Shown here piece by piece: positions 55,728-64,000 of a stretch of 64,000 nucleotides of DNA. The DNA is taken from NCBI RefSeq assembly GCF_018383905.1, contig NZ_JAGYWA010000002.1, positions 431,369 to 495,368 on the forward strand. The letters are read 5' to 3'. The translations under genes and the position numbers were made by a program. The notes beneath the pieces were generated by a model that ran no database searches, was not told the DNA's origin, and saw only the letters and a list, made by a program, of their open reading frames with translations. Source of the DNA: Flavobacterium branchiicola. Lineage in GTDB: Bacteria; Bacteroidota; Bacteroidia; Flavobacteriales; Flavobacteriaceae. Each line of letters starts with the position of its first letter. The first letter of the stretch is position 1.

Positions 55728-55965
55728 TTTAATATTTAGGTTAAGTGATTATCATATTGGTTTTTGTAATCGATTACACGAATGTAATTAATTAATCATA
55801 AAGTCGATAATTTTTATGAAAAAATTAGATTGCATATTGTCGTTTTAATCTGTGGGATATTTTCCAGCTCTTTCACTACTTCTAAATGGAATGAATTTAT
55901 TTCTAAATAAAAATCCTATTAAATAAAAAAAAACTATTTTTGATTTGCACTTTTAAATGTAGGAC

Positions 55966-56964
55966 ATGAATAAATTTGATGACCAGGCCACTAAATCACT
56001 CTTTGAGAAAAATTTAATTACAGATAATCAATATCAGGAGATTACATCTTATCGTAATTTGAATATTTTTTCATTAAATGCAGAGTTAAAGTTATTTCTG
56101 TATTTGTCTGTTTTATTGTTTACATCCGGAATAGGGATTTTGATTTATGAAAATATTGATACTATTGGTCATATTGCTATTCTTTCCCTGCTTTTAATCG
56201 TTATTGCAGTTTGTTTTTATTACTGTTTTAAAAATGCTAAAGGGTTTCAAAAAGCAGAAACTGTCTTTGAGAATCCGGTTTTAGAATATCTGGTTCTGGC
56301 TGCAAATATTCTGACTTGTATTTTTATAGGTTATCTACAATTTCAGTACAAACCTTTTGGTGAACATTACGGTTTGGCAACTCTGGTTCCTACCTTAGTC
56401 AGTTTTTTTTGTGCCTATTATTTTGATAACAGAAGTGTTTTAACTATTGCGGTTACTGGATTGGCAGCTTATGTAGGTCTTTCGGTATCGCCTCAGGATT
56501 TGTTAAATAATAATGATTTTTATTCCAGCCAAACTTTGAGCTATTCTGCTGTAATGTTAAGTGTTCTACTGGTTTTATGGACAATTTACAGCAACCGAAT
56601 TATGCTTAAAACACATTTTAGTTTAATCTTTCTAACTTTTGCCTTGCATATTGTTAGTATTGCAGCAATTAGTAATTTAACGGGTTATGATACTTTAATA
56701 TGGATGTTATTTGCTCTTGTTTTGGGCGTTTCTACCTTTTATTTTTATAAAGCGAGTTACGAGTTTAAGGCGATGTCTTTGTATGTTTTCATGATTGTTT
56801 ATGCCTACATAGGAGGTAATATTTTTCTGTTCAGAATTTTTGAAAATATCGATTTCTCTGATATTTGGGAACTATTTATCTTTTTGTTGCCAGCTTATTT
56901 TATTGGCTCCATAATACTGTTTATTAAACTCATTAAAAAATTCAATAAAGAAATTGCCGAATGA
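55966..56964 (+). CDS. DUF2157-type membrane protein
   Basis: A 332-residue inner membrane protein. A short N-terminal helical domain (about 1-45: ATKSLFEKNLITDNQYQEITSY split by position) typical of DUF2157 precedes about nine hydrophobic segments. It ends with a short basic tail (LIKLIKKFNKEIAE). No catalytic residues can be named. The stop overlaps the next start (ATGA), so the two proteins are translated together and probably form a complex. The function is unknown. Confidence 0.82.
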   Translation: MNKFDDQATKSLFEKNLITDNQYQEITSYRNLNIFSLNAELKLFLYLSVLLFTSGIGILIYENIDTIGHIAILSLLLIVIAVCFYYCFKNAKGFQKAETVFENPVLEYLVLAANILTCIFIGYLQFQYKPFGEHYGLATLVPTLVSFFCAYYFDNRSVLTIAVTGLAAYVGLSVSPQDLLNNNDFYSSQTLSYSAVMLSVLLVLWTIYSNRIMLKTHFSLIFLTFALHIVSIAAISNLTGYDTLIWMLFALVLGVSTFYFYKASYEFKAMSLYVFMIVYAYIGGNIFLFRIFENIDFSDIWELFIFLLPAYFIGSIILFIKLIKKFNKEIAE

Positions 56965-58133
56965 TAGCACACGATAAAAAATTATTAAACGACTTAGCTT
57001 TGTTTGAAGAAGCTGTTTCTTTGCAAAAAGCGGGTTTTATAAGTAAAGAACAAAAAGATTTGATTAAAAAAGAACTGCCGGATTTTAAAGGGTATAAAAA
57101 TATATTAGTACGATTGGGATTCTTTTTATTAGGGTCATTATTGTATTTGTCTATTTGCGGTGTAATCGCTTTACTAGGATTGTCTGGTGGTAGTTCTGAA
57201 CGTGTTTTTTTTGATATTTGCTGTTATATTTTTGCTGTTGTAGGATTTGTTGGAGCAGAATTACTGGCAACACAAAAATATTACAATCACGGTTTAGATG
57301 ATGCTTTTATTTTAGGTGCTATTTTAAACGTTGGATTTGCAGTCGCGATTACAACAGAAGGTTATGAATTGGTAATTGCAGTTTTTGTTGCTATTGCATC
57401 ATTTGTAATGTATTCAAGATACTTGCATCTTTTGGCTTTATTAGTCTTTTGTTTCGCTTGTTCGGCTGTTTTATTTTATGGTTTGTTTGAATTTGGACCA
57501 ATCGGAAAAACTATTTTACCTTTTGTTGCTATGCTGTTTGCAGGAGGATTTTATTTTTTGACGAAAAGATTAGCAAATAATTTGACGGAAAGATATCATT
57601 ATAATGGACTTTTATTAGTTAATGCTTTCTGTTTGGTTTTGTTTTACCTTTCTTGTAATTATTTGGTAGTAAGAGAACTTTCGTCAGAACTTTTGGGTGT
57701 AGAGGTAAAACCGGGAACCGATATTCCATTTGCATTTTTCTTTTATGCTTTTACCTTTATTGTTCCAGTAGTTTATTTAGTTCAGGCCTTACGAACAAAA
57801 GACAGAATAATGCTTTGGATTAGCTTTTTGGCAATCGCTTTTTCAATTTATACCATTCGATTTTATCATTCGGTTTTGCCAATAGAAGTAGCGTTGACGT
57901 TGGGCGGCGTAGTAATGTTTGCAGTTGCTTATTTTTCAATTCAAAAATTAAAACACAGAGAGTCAGGATTAACCTTCAAGCCGGATAGAATCAATAATTC
58001 TGATGCATTTTTAAATGCCGAAGCTTTAGTCGTAGCATCAACTTTCGGAATGAAACCAGAAGTGAAAGTAGATTCTCCAATGGAATTTGGTGGAGGAGGC
58101 TTTAGCGGAGGAGGTTCTGAGGGAAGTTTTTAA
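56961..58133 (+). CDS. DUF4401-like membrane protein with glycine-rich tail
   Basis: A 390-residue membrane protein starting with a soluble helical stretch (about 1-45, AVSLQKAGFISKEQKDLIKK) like the previous protein, then about ten membrane helices. The C-terminal tail is soluble and ends GGGGFSGGGSEGSF, a glycine/serine-rich finish of the kind seen in TPM-domain and related envelope proteins. Similarity in layout to the upstream gene and the 4-bp overlap suggest an old duplication and a joint complex. The function is unknown. Confidence 0.8.
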   Translation: MIAHDKKLLNDLALFEEAVSLQKAGFISKEQKDLIKKELPDFKGYKNILVRLGFFLLGSLLYLSICGVIALLGLSGGSSERVFFDICCYIFAVVGFVGAELLATQKYYNHGLDDAFILGAILNVGFAVAITTEGYELVIAVFVAIASFVMYSRYLHLLALLVFCFACSAVLFYGLFEFGPIGKTILPFVAMLFAGGFYFLTKRLANNLTERYHYNGLLLVNAFCLVLFYLSCNYLVVRELSSELLGVEVKPGTDIPFAFFFYAFTFIVPVVYLVQALRTKDRIMLWISFLAIAFSIYTIRFYHSVLPIEVALTLGGVVMFAVAYFSIQKLKHRESGLTFKPDRINNSDAFLNAEALVVASTFGMKPEVKVDSPMEFGGGGFSGGGSEGSF

Positions 58134-58142
58134 ATTAAAGTT

Positions 58143-58200
58143 GCCACGAATTTCACAAATTTACACTAATTAATTTGTGGGGATTCGTGAAATTTGTGGC
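58143..58200. repeat. GCCACGAATT-type inverted repeat
   Basis: Arms GCCACGAATTTCACAAATT (from 58143) and GATTCGTGAAATTTGTGGC (to 58200) pair with few mismatches. It lies between the convergent membrane-protein and ytxJ genes. Confidence 0.88.
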
Positions 58201-58206
58201 AAAAAA

Positions 58207-58596
58207 CTATACTTTACTTTTCAATACCTCAGCATCAATATCGCTGTGAGAAACATCATAAACTGCTTTTCCGTTTTTGATTAAGATCAATTGTGGCGAT
58301 TCATGATAAACACCAAATCTGCTTGCAATTTCATTAGAAATATCGCGATGTGCAATTAAATCTAAAAAGTAAGCATCAACCACGTTTTGAAGATCATATT
58401 CTCTTTCAAATTGTTTTAGCGCCATGCGGCTGATACTGCATCTTGTACTATGCTTAAAAATTGCAACTGGTTTCTCATTAGAGATGGCTTCGATTTCCAT
58501 TAATTGAACAATGTCTGTTAATTCTGTCCAGTTTACATTGCTTTTTGGAGATTCTGTATTCTCAGAACTTCCGAAGATTGAATTTAAAAAACTCAT
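58207..58596 (-). CDS. ytxJ: Bacillithiol system redox protein YtxJ
   Basis: A 129-residue thioredoxin-fold protein of the YtxJ (DUF2847) family. The active site is in VAIFKHSTRCSISRMAL (Cys about residue 52), a monothiol-type site with TRCSIS in place of CxxC. The cis-Pro region is YHESPQLILIKNGKAVYD. YtxJ is proposed to reduce proteins joined to bacillithiol, so it suggests this organism makes bacillithiol. It is a single gene divergent from clpB. Confidence 0.93.
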   Translation of the reverse strand: MSFLNSIFGSSENTESPKSNVNWTELTDIVQLMEIEAISNEKPVAIFKHSTRCSISRMALKQFEREYDLQNVVDAYFLDLIAHRDISNEIASRFGVYHESPQLILIKNGKAVYDVSHSDIDAEVLKSKV

Positions 58597-58801
58597 ATTT
58601 GGCTTATTTTATGACTTTTTGACATTTAAAAAAGGTAAAATCCTGATTTTTAACGTCATTTTGTCTGTTTTTTTACTGTGGAATATATTTTGTTTACTTC
58701 AATGCAAAGTTAAATTATTTGAGTTAATAATGTACCTCAATAAATCGTAACTTTAATCCTATAGAACATCAAGCAAATAATCAACCATAAATCGAAAAAA
58801 T

Positions 58802-61399
58802 ATGAACATAAATAAATTTACAATTAAATCGCAGGAAGCCATACAGTTGTCGCAACAATTAGCGCAGCGAAATGGTCAGCAGCAAATAGAAAACGAACAC
58901 ATTTTCAAAGCTATTTTTGAAGTTGATGAAAATGTAGCGCCATTTATTTTGAAAAAATTAAATGTAAATGTGCCTTTGTTTTTGCAAGTTTTAGATAGTA
59001 CAATTCAAAGTTTTCCAAAAGTCTCAGGAGGTGATATTTTACTTTCCAGAGATGCAAATAAAGCGTTGAACGAAGCTGAAATTATAGCACAAAAAATGAA
59101 CGATGAATATGTTTCGATCGAGCATTTAATTTTAGCCATTTTTGACTCAAAAAGTAAAGTTTCTCAAATCTTAAAAGATCAGGGAGTAACCGGAAAAGGC
59201 TTAAAAGCGGCTATTGAAGAATTAAGAAAAGGTGAAAGAGTAACATCAGCTTCAGCTGAAGAAACATATAATTCACTGAATAAATTTGCAAAAAACCTAA
59301 ACGAATTAGCGCGTACAGGAAAACTAGATCCAGTTATTGGTCGTGATGAAGAAATTCGTCGTGTATTGCAGATTTTGACACGTAGAACAAAAAATAACCC
59401 AATGCTTATTGGGGAACCTGGAGTTGGTAAAACGGCTATTGCAGAAGGTTTAGCGCATAGAATTGTTGACGGTGACGTTCCTGAAAACTTAAAAGATAAG
59501 ATCGTTTTCTCACTTGATATGGGAGCTTTAATTGCCGGAGCAAAATTTAAAGGAGAATTTGAAGAGCGTTTAAAATCGGTTGTAAAAGAAGTTACTTCTG
59601 CCGAAGGTGATATCGTTTTATTTATTGACGAAATTCATACGCTTGTAGGAGCGGGTGGAGGAGAAGGCGCAATGGATGCGGCTAATATCCTTAAACCAGC
59701 TTTGGCTCGTGGAGAACTTAGAGCGATTGGAGCAACAACTTTAGATGAATATCAAAAATATTTTGAAAAAGATAAAGCATTAGAAAGACGTTTTCAAAAG
59801 GTTTTAATTGATGAACCGGATACCGAAAGTGCGATTTCTATTTTGCGTGGAATCAAAGAAAAATATGAAACGCATCATAAAGTTCAGATTAAAGATGAGG
59901 CAATTATTGCCGCTGTTGAACTTTCGCAAAGATATATTACCAATCGTTTCTTACCGGACAAAGCGATTGATTTAATGGATGAGGCAGCTTCTAAATTGCG
60001 TATGGAAATCAATTCAAAACCGGAAGAATTAGACGTTTTGGATCGTAAAATCATGCAGTTGGAAATCGAGATCGAAGCCATAAAACGTGAGAAAGAAGAA
60101 AGTAAACTGAAAATCTTACGCATGGATTTGGCCAATCTGAAAGAAGAAAGAAACGAAATCTACGCCAGATGGAAATCTGAAAAAGATATTGTTGACGGAA
60201 TTCAGGCTGTAAAATTAGAAATTGAAGACTTTAAACATGAAGCCGAACGTGCAGAGCGTGAGGGTGATTATGGAAAAGTTGCCGAAATACGTTACGGAAA
60301 AATTAAAGAAGCACAAGAACGTCAGGATGCATTGCAAAAGCAATTGCTGGAATTTCAATCTGGAAATTCTTTGATTAAAGAAGAAGTAACGAGAGAAGAT
60401 ATTGCAGAGGTAATTGCGAAATGGACCGGAATTCCGGTGATGAAAATGCTTCAGACCGAAAGAGAAAAACTATTGCACCTTGAAGATGAATTACACAGAC
60501 GTGTAGTAGGTCAGGAAGAAGCTATAGAAGCGGTAAGTGATGCCGTGAGAAGAAGCTGTGCCGGTTTGCAGGACATGAAAAAACCAGTTGGAACATTCTT
60601 ATTCTTAGGAACAACCGGAGTTGGTAAAACAGAGCTTGCAAAAGCGTTGGCCGAATATCTTTTTGATGACGAAAATGCCATGACGCGTATCGATATGAGT
60701 GAATACCAGGAACGTCACAGTGTGAGCCGTTTAGTTGGTGCGCCTCCGGGATATGTGGGTTACGACGAAGGTGGACAATTAACAGAAGCCGTTCGAAGAA
60801 AACCATATTCTGTAATTTTATTAGATGAGATTGAAAAAGCACATCCTGATACCTTCAATATTTTATTGCAAGTATTAGATGAAGGACGATTGACTGATAA
60901 TAAAGGTCGTTTGGCTGATTTCAAAAACACCATTATCATCATGACTTCTAATATGGGAAGTCAGATCATACAAGAGAAATTTGAAAATCTAAAAGGCGGA
61001 GTTGAAGCGGCTACAGAAGCAGCTAAAACAGAAGTTTTAGGATTGTTGAAACAAACTGTTCGTCCGGAGTTTATCAATCGTATCGACGAAATTGTAATGT
61101 TTACGCCGCTTACAGTTGATAATATTTCAAGAATTGTAAGTCTGCAATTGAAGAGTGTTTCAAAAATGCTGGCTTTACAAGGTATTACAATGGATGCAAC
61201 TCCAGAAGCGATTGCCTATTTATCAGACAAGGGATATGATCCTCAATTTGGGGCAAGACCTGTAAAACGCGTCGTTCAGAGAGAAGTACTAAATCAGTTA
61301 TCAAAAGAAATTCTGGCTGGAAATATCAGTACAGACAGTATCATTTTAATAGATGCTTTTGATGGAAATTTGGTATTTAGGAACCAAACAGCTAATTAA
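58802..61399 (+). CDS. clpB: Protein disaggregase ClpB
   Basis: An 865-residue AAA+ chaperone. The N-terminal Clp repeat domain (about 1-145) is followed by the first ATPase domain with Walker A GEPGVGKT (about 205-212) and Walker [11 protein letters not shown], the ClpB-specific coiled-coil middle domain (about 400-525), and the second ATPase domain with [14 protein letters not shown] (about 603-616) and [12 protein letters not shown]. There is no ClpP-binding IGL/F loop, so it is the disaggregase, working with DnaK on heat-aggregated proteins. The length is normal. I see no CIRCE element upstream. Confidence 0.97.
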   Translation: MNINKFTIKSQEAIQLSQQLAQRNGQQQIENEHIFKAIFEVDENVAPFILKKLNVNVPLFLQVLDSTIQSFPKVSGGDILLSRDANKALNEAEIIAQKMNDEYVSIEHLILAIFDSKSKVSQILKDQGVTGKGLKAAIEELRKGERVTSASAEETYNSLNKFAKNLNELARTGKLDPVIGRDEEIRRVLQILTRRTKNNPMLIGEPGVGKTAIAEGLAHRIVDGDVPENLKDKIVFSLDMGALIAGAKFKGEFEERLKSVVKEVTSAEGDIVLFIDEIHTLVGAGGGEGAMDAANILKPALARGELRAIGATTLDEYQKYFEKDKALERRFQKVLIDEPDTESAISILRGIKEKYETHHKVQIKDEAIIAAVELSQRYITNRFLPDKAIDLMDEAASKLRMEINSKPEELDVLDRKIMQLEIEIEAIKREKEESKLKILRMDLANLKEERNEIYARWKSEKDIVDGIQAVKLEIEDFKHEAERAEREGDYGKVAEIRYGKIKEAQERQDALQKQLLEFQSGNSLIKEEVTREDIAEVIAKWTGIPVMKMLQTEREKLLHLEDELHRRVVGQEEAIEAVSDAVRRSCAGLQDMKKPVGTFLFLGTTGVGKTELAKALAEYLFDDENAMTRIDMSEYQERHSVSRLVGAPPGYVGYDEGGQLTEAVRRKPYSVILLDEIEKAHPDTFNILLQVLDEGRLTDNKGRLADFKNTIIIMTSNMGSQIIQEKFENLKGGVEAATEAAKTEVLGLLKQTVRPEFINRIDEIVMFTPLTVDNISRIVSLQLKSVSKMLALQGITMDATPEAIAYLSDKGYDPQFGARPVKRVVQREVLNQLSKEILAGNISTDSIILIDAFDGNLVFRNQTAN

Positions 61400-61418
61400 T
61401 TTTTTTCATGTTAATCTT

Positions 61419-61458
61419 AAAAAAGCATCAGTTAAAAACTGATGCTTTTTTTTTTTGT
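61419..61458 (+). terminator. Intrinsic terminator after clpB
   Basis: Stem AAAAAGCATCAGTT (from 61419) with AACTGATGCTTTTT (to about 61451), short loop, long T run. Confidence 0.92.
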
Positions 61459-61513
61459 TAATATCTAATTAGGTTTAATCTTTTTTAATTTTTAATATCT
61501 GTAAGAAATAGTC

Positions 61514-61521
61514 TATATTTG
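61514..61521 (+). promoter_or_regulatory. -7 element (TATATTTG) for the surface-protein pair
   Basis: Exact TAnnTTTG, 23 bp before the ATG at 61545, after the clpB terminator. The -33 element is not clear. Confidence 0.5.
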
Positions 61522-61544
61522 ACTACAATTATTAAGTCAAACAT

Positions 61545-62036
61545 ATGAAAAGAAATCAAAGAGCATTTTTAATTTTATTTCTTGTAAGTATTTCATTTGT
61601 GACCAATTCGTACGCTCAAGAAAGTATTGTTGCGGCTGGAGGAAAAGGCACAGGAAATGGTGGAGTTGCAAGTTATTCAATTGGACAAATTGCAGATATT
61701 AGATTGAAAGGAAGTGGGGGCTCTGCACAGCAAGGTATCCAGCAAGCTTACGAAATATCGACTCTAAGCAATGATAAATTTGAAGAAATTAGTTTAGTTA
61801 TGACAGCGTTTCCAAACCCCGTTGTTGATGAACTGAATCTTGTTGTTGTAAATAATAAATTTGAAGACTTGTCTTATAATTTATTTGATATCAATGGACG
61901 AATACTGTCAAAGGCTTCGAATATTAGTTCCTCAGAAACAAAAGTATCGATGCAAGGATTGGTTCAAGGAGTTTATTTTCTTTCGGTAAACAACAATTCA
62001 AAAGCAATCAAAACCTTTAAAATCATTAAAAAATAA
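61545..62036 (+). CDS. Small secreted protein with T9SS type A sorting domain
   Basis: A 163-residue exported protein. The signal peptide (about 1-25, ending NSYAQ) is followed by a short Gly-rich section (SIVAAGGKGTGNGGVASYSIG). A Por secretion tail (about 85-163: AFPNPVVDELNLVV, LFDINGRIL, GVYFLSV, TFKIIKK) then makes up half the protein. It is essentially a small carrier plus sorting domain. It is 23 bp upstream of a second surface protein and probably acts with it. The role is unknown. Confidence 0.88.
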   Translation: MKRNQRAFLILFLVSISFVTNSYAQESIVAAGGKGTGNGGVASYSIGQIADIRLKGSGGSAQQGIQQAYEISTLSNDKFEEISLVMTAFPNPVVDELNLVVVNNKFEDLSYNLFDINGRILSKASNISSSETKVSMQGLVQGVYFLSVNNNSKAIKTFKIIKK

Positions 62037-62059
62037 AATTCTAAACAGCAGAAAAATAT

Positions 62060-63100
62060 ATGAGAAAAATTACTCTAACATTTTTATTATTAAGTTCTTT
62101 TACCATTTTATTTGCGCAAGCACCACAGAAAATGAGTTATCAGGCAGTGGTTCGTAAAGCAGATAGTACATTGCTTGTAAATTCTATAATTGGTATTAAA
62201 ATAAGTATTTTAAAGGGATCTGAAACAGGAAAACCGTCTTATGAAGAAACTCAAACGACAACAACAAATACTAACGGATTAGCAACAATAGAAATTGGCG
62301 GTGGTAAAGCAATTAATGGAAGGTTTTCGGATATTGATTGGGGGGCTGGGTCTCACTTTGTTAAAACAGAAATAGATCCAACAGGAGGAACTAATTATAC
62401 CATTAGTGGTACAAGTCAGCTTCTAAGTGTTCCATACGCCTTGTATTCGGGAAGTAGTTCAAATAAAGGAAAAACTAGTATTGTATTAACTGGCGATATT
62501 ACTGATGCAGAAGCTGGAGCGCAAATAAAATCTGAATTAGGTTCTTATACCGAAAATATTTATGTCACTAATACAACAAACCTGACAACTTTAGATTTGA
62601 ATTTAGCAACAAATTTGATTAATTTAATTATACAGGATAATCTAAAATTAGGCACTATAAAAGTAGATAATCTGCTTAATATTTACGGTGATTTAGAGAT
62701 CGAAAATAACGAAAAATTAGGCACAGTTGTGTTTTCTGCTTTAAAAGGAATGCATGGTTATGATCTCAGTATTATGAATAATCCATCTTTGCTGTCCATT
62801 TCTTTTCCTGCATTGATTAAGTCTAAGGGGGTCTATTTTGCCGAAAATAAATCTCTTAGTTACATTAGTTTTCCACTACTTGCAAAGGTTTATGGCTCTC
62901 ATACAAGTCTTAGTTTTAACAATAATGCTCTTCCGAGTTCTCAGGTTAATGCGATTTTGCAAAAACTGGTAGGTATTACGCCAACTTCAGGGTGGTACAT
63001 TCAGTTGGAACGTCAAAATCCTTTGGCTCCACCCACAGGTCAAGGAATTAGTGATAAGGCAACTTTAATTAGTAGAGGGCAAAATGTAGAAACCGATTAA
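62060..63100 (+). CDS. Secreted protein with leucine-rich beta-helix-like repeats
   Basis: A 346-residue exported protein. The signal peptide ends FAQ (about residue 19). The N-terminal domain APQKMSYQAVVRKAD to LLSVPYALYSG (about 20-140) is a widespread Bacteroidota surface module. Residues about 170-300 form leucine-rich strands of the receptor-L/BspA kind (LTTLDLNLATNLINLIIQD, GDLEIENNEKLGTVVF, LLSISFPALIKSKG). I see no C-terminal sorting domain, so it may be periplasmic or rely on its partner upstream. The function is unknown. Confidence 0.82.
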   Translation: MRKITLTFLLLSSFTILFAQAPQKMSYQAVVRKADSTLLVNSIIGIKISILKGSETGKPSYEETQTTTTNTNGLATIEIGGGKAINGRFSDIDWGAGSHFVKTEIDPTGGTNYTISGTSQLLSVPYALYSGSSSNKGKTSIVLTGDITDAEAGAQIKSELGSYTENIYVTNTTNLTTLDLNLATNLINLIIQDNLKLGTIKVDNLLNIYGDLEIENNEKLGTVVFSALKGMHGYDLSIMNNPSLLSISFPALIKSKGVYFAENKSLSYISFPLLAKVYGSHTSLSFNNNALPSSQVNAILQKLVGITPTSGWYIQLERQNPLAPPTGQGISDKATLISRGQNVETD

Positions 63101-63120
63101 TTCAAGAAATATTTTATTTA

Positions 63121-63153
63121 AAAAAGCATCAGTTTATAACTGGTACTTTTTTT
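63121..63153 (+). terminator. Imperfect terminator after the surface-protein pair
   Basis: AAAAAGCATCAGTT pairs with AACTGGTACTTTTT (one mismatch, one G-T pair), followed by T residues. It resembles a mutated copy of the clpB terminator at 61419. Confidence 0.7.
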
Positions 63154-63263
63154 GCTTAAAATTTTGAAACTTTTCTCCTAATTCATATAACAAGATGTTT
63201 TCGAAAAAGAATCAATTTTAAATTAATAAAAATCAGCAAATTATTAATTAAAATTTATAAATC

Positions 63264-63383
63264 ATGAACAATATATTTAGAGGATTACTGGCCGGTTACG
63301 GAGCCAAAAAGTTAGGAGGAGGATGTTTCGGAACTGTAATAGTTTTTATCGTTCTTTGGGTTTTGCTTGGTCAATGCAGCTAG
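63264..63383 (+). CDS. 39-residue membrane microprotein
   Basis: A short ORF starting MNNIFRGLLAGYGAKKLGGG and continuing as a single hydrophobic helix (about 21-36, CFGTVIVFIVLWVLLG) to end QCS. The purine-poor upstream AAATC gives no strong RBS. The amphiphilic plus membrane-helix pattern and coherent composition make it a likely small membrane protein. I recall similar short ORFs annotated beside envelope genes in flavobacteria but cannot check. The function is unknown. Confidence 0.6.
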   Translation: MNNIFRGLLAGYGAKKLGGGCFGTVIVFIVLWVLLGQCS

Positions 63384-63467
63384 AATTAAATCCGGTTTCA
63401 CGTAAAGAAATTAGGATAAAAAGTGGTAGATTCGCACCACTAAAAATTAAATAAAAGAATAAAAAGA

Positions 63468-64000
63468 ATGGCATCAGGTTTTTTTGTACTATTAGATGAT
63501 ATCGCAGCAATTATGGATGATGTTGCAGTAATGAGTAAAGTTGCTGCAAAAAAAACAGCTGGAATTTTGGGAGACGACTTAGCAGTTAATGCTGAGAAAG
63601 CTTCCGGATTTGCCTCATCCAGAGAACTTCCTGTTTTATGGGCAATTAGCAAAGGATCACTTTTAAACAAAATAATTATTTTGCCAATCGCATTTTTATT
63701 AAGTGCATTTTTCCCTGTTGCTATCATTGTAATTTTGGTTCTCGGCGGACTTTTTCTGGCTTATGAAGGAGCCGAAAAAATCTACGAATTTATTTTTCCG
63801 CACGCACATGCAGAGTCAGAAGGAATTACAGAGGAGACTTTTACGGAGGAAGAAATTTTAGAAGCTGAAAAAGGAAAAATTAAATCAGCAATTGTGACCG
63901 ATTTTATTCTGTCAGTAGAAATCGTAATTATAGCTTTAGGAACTGTAATAGGCAAGCCAATTGCGCAACAAATTATCGTAACTTCAATAATTGCTGTAGT
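63468..64000 (+). CDS. DUF808 family (YedI-like) membrane protein, 5' part
   Basis: The ATG at 63468 opens a frame that runs off the right edge; 177 residues are visible. ASGFFVLLDDIAAIMDDVAVMSKVAAKKTAGILGDDLAVNAEKASGF spans residues 2-48 and matches the DUF808/YedI N-terminus; key parts are LLDDIAAIMDDVA and GILGDDLAVNA. Hydrophobic segments follow at about 70-95 and 145-177, with an acidic loop between (ITEETFTEEEILEAEKG). The family is a conserved inner membrane protein of unknown function, usually about 300 residues, so roughly 120 residues are missing. Confidence 0.9.
   Translation, partial: MASGFFVLLDDIAAIMDDVAVMSKVAAKKTAGILGDDLAVNAEKASGFASSRELPVLWAISKGSLLNKIIILPIAFLLSAFFPVAIIVILVLGGLFLAYEGAEKIYEFIFPHAHAESEGITEETFTEEEILEAEKGKIKSAIVTDFILSVEIVIIALGTVIGKPIAQQIIVTSIIAV

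Noticed and set aside
58597..58801. CIRCE or other heat-shock operator upstream of clpB
   Set aside because: I looked for the TTAGCACTC..GAGTGCTAA pattern and saw none.

Overview
The window is AT-rich chromosomal DNA of a member of the Bacteroidota, almost certainly a Flavobacterium or close relative. Evidence: type IX secretion (T9SS) proteins and sorting domains, a SprB-like adhesin next to a PorP/SprF protein, the short Bacteroidota omega subunit, Bacteroidota-type promoters (TTG then TAnnTTTG), a YtxJ-type bacillithiol protein, and an arginine pathway with an ArgF'-type N-acylornithine transcarbamylase. I see no phage, integrase, transposase, CRISPR array, rRNA or tRNA.

Layout. 1-5901: the 3' end of a repetitive gliding/adhesion protein, a PorP/SprF-type outer membrane protein and an OmpA-family envelope protein. 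6147-12027: ligA, a membrane protein, a 5'-nucleotidase split over two genes, a small conserved protein and dapA. 12158-17143: bamD, rpoZ, coaBC, a DUF4835 (PorD-like) protein and recN. 17249-22524: fabV, a glycosyltransferase, coaE and a two-component system. 22525-23388: an 864-bp gene-poor spacer with degenerate repeats, a 27-codon ORF and a terminator. 23389-26754: a four-gene cluster of an unknown basic protein, rtcB, prfH and an unknown helical-repeat protein with a lysine-rich tail. RtcB-PrfH is a ribosome rescue and RNA repair pair; the two flanking proteins are uncharacterised and are the best candidates here for new parts of a known system.

26911-34140 (minus strand): acyl-ACP thioesterase, miaA, a voltage-gated-type ion channel, an exonuclease/GIY-YIG fusion, a four-helix-bundle protein, a YggS-type PLP protein, 3-hydroxybutyryl-CoA dehydrogenase and an oxidoreductase. 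34415-42325: pcm, an HTH protein with a degenerate Fic domain, a lipoprotein, smpB, a VF530-type protein, an outer membrane protein, an acetyltransferase, an epimerase-like protein and a secreted M1 peptidase. 42556-54329: one long arginine/proline cluster (acetyltransferase, argG, argC, argD, proA, proB, a GxxExxY gene, argF', argB, argE, argH) behind a structured leader. Its genes would take glutamate to arginine through N-acylated intermediates, with proA and proB supplying the first steps to proline. 54414-64000: a secreted pectate lyase, two membrane proteins, ytxJ, clpB, two secreted/surface proteins, a tiny membrane ORF and the start of a DUF808-type protein.

Across accessory spacers: the short non-coding gaps carry several families of inverted and direct repeats. 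Two small ORFs, a four-helix-bundle gene and a GxxExxY gene, each sit in a unit of about 510-520 bp bounded by inverted repeats (nearly matched in one case, an exact 26 bp in the other). This looks like a class of small single-gene cassettes.
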